Positions 63,327-64,000 of a stretch of 64,000 nucleotides of DNA are shown here, piece after piece. This DNA is from a virus. The number at the start of each line of letters is the position of its first letter. The stretch's first letter is position 1. Location of the stretch: the IMG/VR virus record IMGVR_UViG_3300043395_003072, positions 94,463 through 158,462 of that record; one strand, given 5' to 3'. The notes beneath the pieces were generated by a model that was not told the origin of the DNA, did no database searches, and saw only the letters and a list, made by a program, of their open reading frames with translations. The translations under genes and the position numbers were made by a program.

Positions 63327-64000
63327 AGCTGTGCTGTCACACAGGATAAAAAACGGCAGGGTCCCCTCCAGGGGGACTTAAATAAAAACTGGCGGTGGTC
63401 TACCTGTATCGGTAGAGAAGCTGATTGCGCACCTAAGGGAACGAAAGGTGTGCGCCCAACAAGTGGGTACTCTCAACGCAAGTTGAGAGGGAACTGAATC
63501 AACGACTATACTAGTTATGTCGCTGATTGAAAGGATCGAGGGAGCTAAAGCTGTGCACAGCTATGCCCTGATGAACGAGGAGTAATTAACCTCAAGTAGT
63601 CGAAGTTGAGAGCCGCGCTGATGAGCGGCGAGACAACAGTCTGGAAAACTGTTGTCTTATACCCGTGGTTGATGGGCATCAAGTGGGGAGGATTTCTAAG
63701 TGCATGCTACTCCAAAGCATTGCTTAGTGAATATCTCCCTGCTGGAGGTGGGGTGTTTTGACACCTCACCTTTGGGCTCGCCAGTATCTAAACTGGCTGA
63801 GACTTGTGGCAGCGCGAACGCGAGCCCAAGCTAACCAAATCAACCTGGATGGAGACCTAAAAATCTCCTGTCGACGCCCTCATTGAGACGCCTCCACGTG
63901 GCGAGGGTGGAGCCCAGCGAAAGCTGCGGTACTAAGTCTCTGCATCGGGTGATCTTCGCAGAAGGTCATCTAGGTGCAACCGCGCAGGACGGATTTCCTG

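Larger units (their letters stand above)
62850..64000 (+). ncRNA. Long highly structured noncoding region, continues past right edge
   Basis: 1151 bases with no convincing gene: short open frames lack ribosome binding sites and overlap dense hairpins. Hairpins include CCGAAGCG/CGCTTCGG (63058-63079), CCTCCTGC/GCAGGAGG (63089-63111), TGGCTA/TAGCCA (63118-63134), ACCAGGA/TCCTGGT (63204-63236), GCGCACCT/AGGTGTGCGC (63427-63455), CTCTCAAC-GCAA-GTTGAGAG (63470-63489, GNRA loop), GACAACAGT/ACTGTTGTC (63632-63656), an 11-pair stem 63746-63771, and GGGCTCGC/GCGAGCCC (63774-63827). It resembles a large ornate phage RNA, but I cannot match it to ROOL, GOLLD, RNase P RNA or an intron. Confidence 0.55.

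Noticed and set aside
62870-63349. Short plus-strand genes in the structured 3' region
   Set aside because: Open frames of 70-84 codons lack convincing ribosome binding sites, have atypical Arg/Ser-rich translations and run through strong hairpins.
63560-63660. Two further CTGATGA sequences (63568 and 63618) as additional hammerheads
   Set aside because: Neither is preceded by a closed stem I nor accompanied by GAAA with a pairing stem III; the local hairpins use the motif bases differently.
62934-64000. RNase P RNA, tmRNA, tRNA or group I/II intron
   Set aside because: GAGGAAAG at about 62,934 and GACTATA elsewhere are isolated; the remaining conserved signature segments, cloverleafs and domain V are missing.

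Overview
The window reads as part of a large tailed-phage (myovirus) genome or a phage metagenome contig. It falls into two halves that differ sharply in strand and base composition. Strong AGGAG-type ribosome binding sites occur in both halves, so the translating host is bacterial. There are no tRNA, rRNA, CRISPR or recognisable insertion sequences.

Positions 1-49,731 are AT-rich and coded entirely on the minus strand as a nearly gapless virion operon. In transcription order it holds a Cys-rich protein, a DEDD exonuclease/SNase fusion, two Gly/Ala-rich hydrophobic proteins flanking the terminase large subunit, small proteins, two ~1000-residue proteins (one with HEXXH), the portal, a prohead-protease-like fusion, a second abundant head protein, the major capsid protein, head-tail connector genes, an 847-residue tail sheath, three related tail-tube-like proteins, two overlapping tail-assembly-chaperone-like genes, and then giant proteins of 1478 and 3046 residues. 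The 3046-residue protein carries a DFDAD motif resembling the catalytic loop of two-barrel RNA polymerases, so it may be a virion-carried RNA polymerase. The left edge cuts another tail-like gene.

Positions 49,732-50,027 are a divergent control region with two exact 17-bp repeats, plus a shorter third copy, that end in ATATTTGGG.

Positions 50,028-64,000 are GC-rich and coded on the plus strand. Nine genes, here called A to I, include a degenerate formylglycine-enzyme-like protein (C), a metallophosphatase (D), a HEXXH protein (E), an Ala-rich protein with a UBA/TS-N-like segment (F) and a 2119-residue protein (G) with a DSDGD motif very like that of RDR/QDE-1/YonO two-barrel RNA polymerases. 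Six gene boundaries here carry an RNA element with the complete hammerhead-ribozyme core in the type II order: GAAA, stem III, UC, stem I, CUGAYGA. Helices covary between copies, and each copy has a hairpin abutting GAAA where stem II should close. If the elements cleave, they would cut the polycistronic RNA into mRNAs with a hairpin at each end. The last 1.15 kb has no convincing gene and is packed with stable hairpins, including a duplicated one; it looks like one or more large structured RNAs running off the right edge.

The main candidate for an undescribed system is this right-hand module: a two-barrel polymerase operon punctuated by hammerhead-like elements, joined to a DNA phage that also seems to encode a second polymerase of the same fold.
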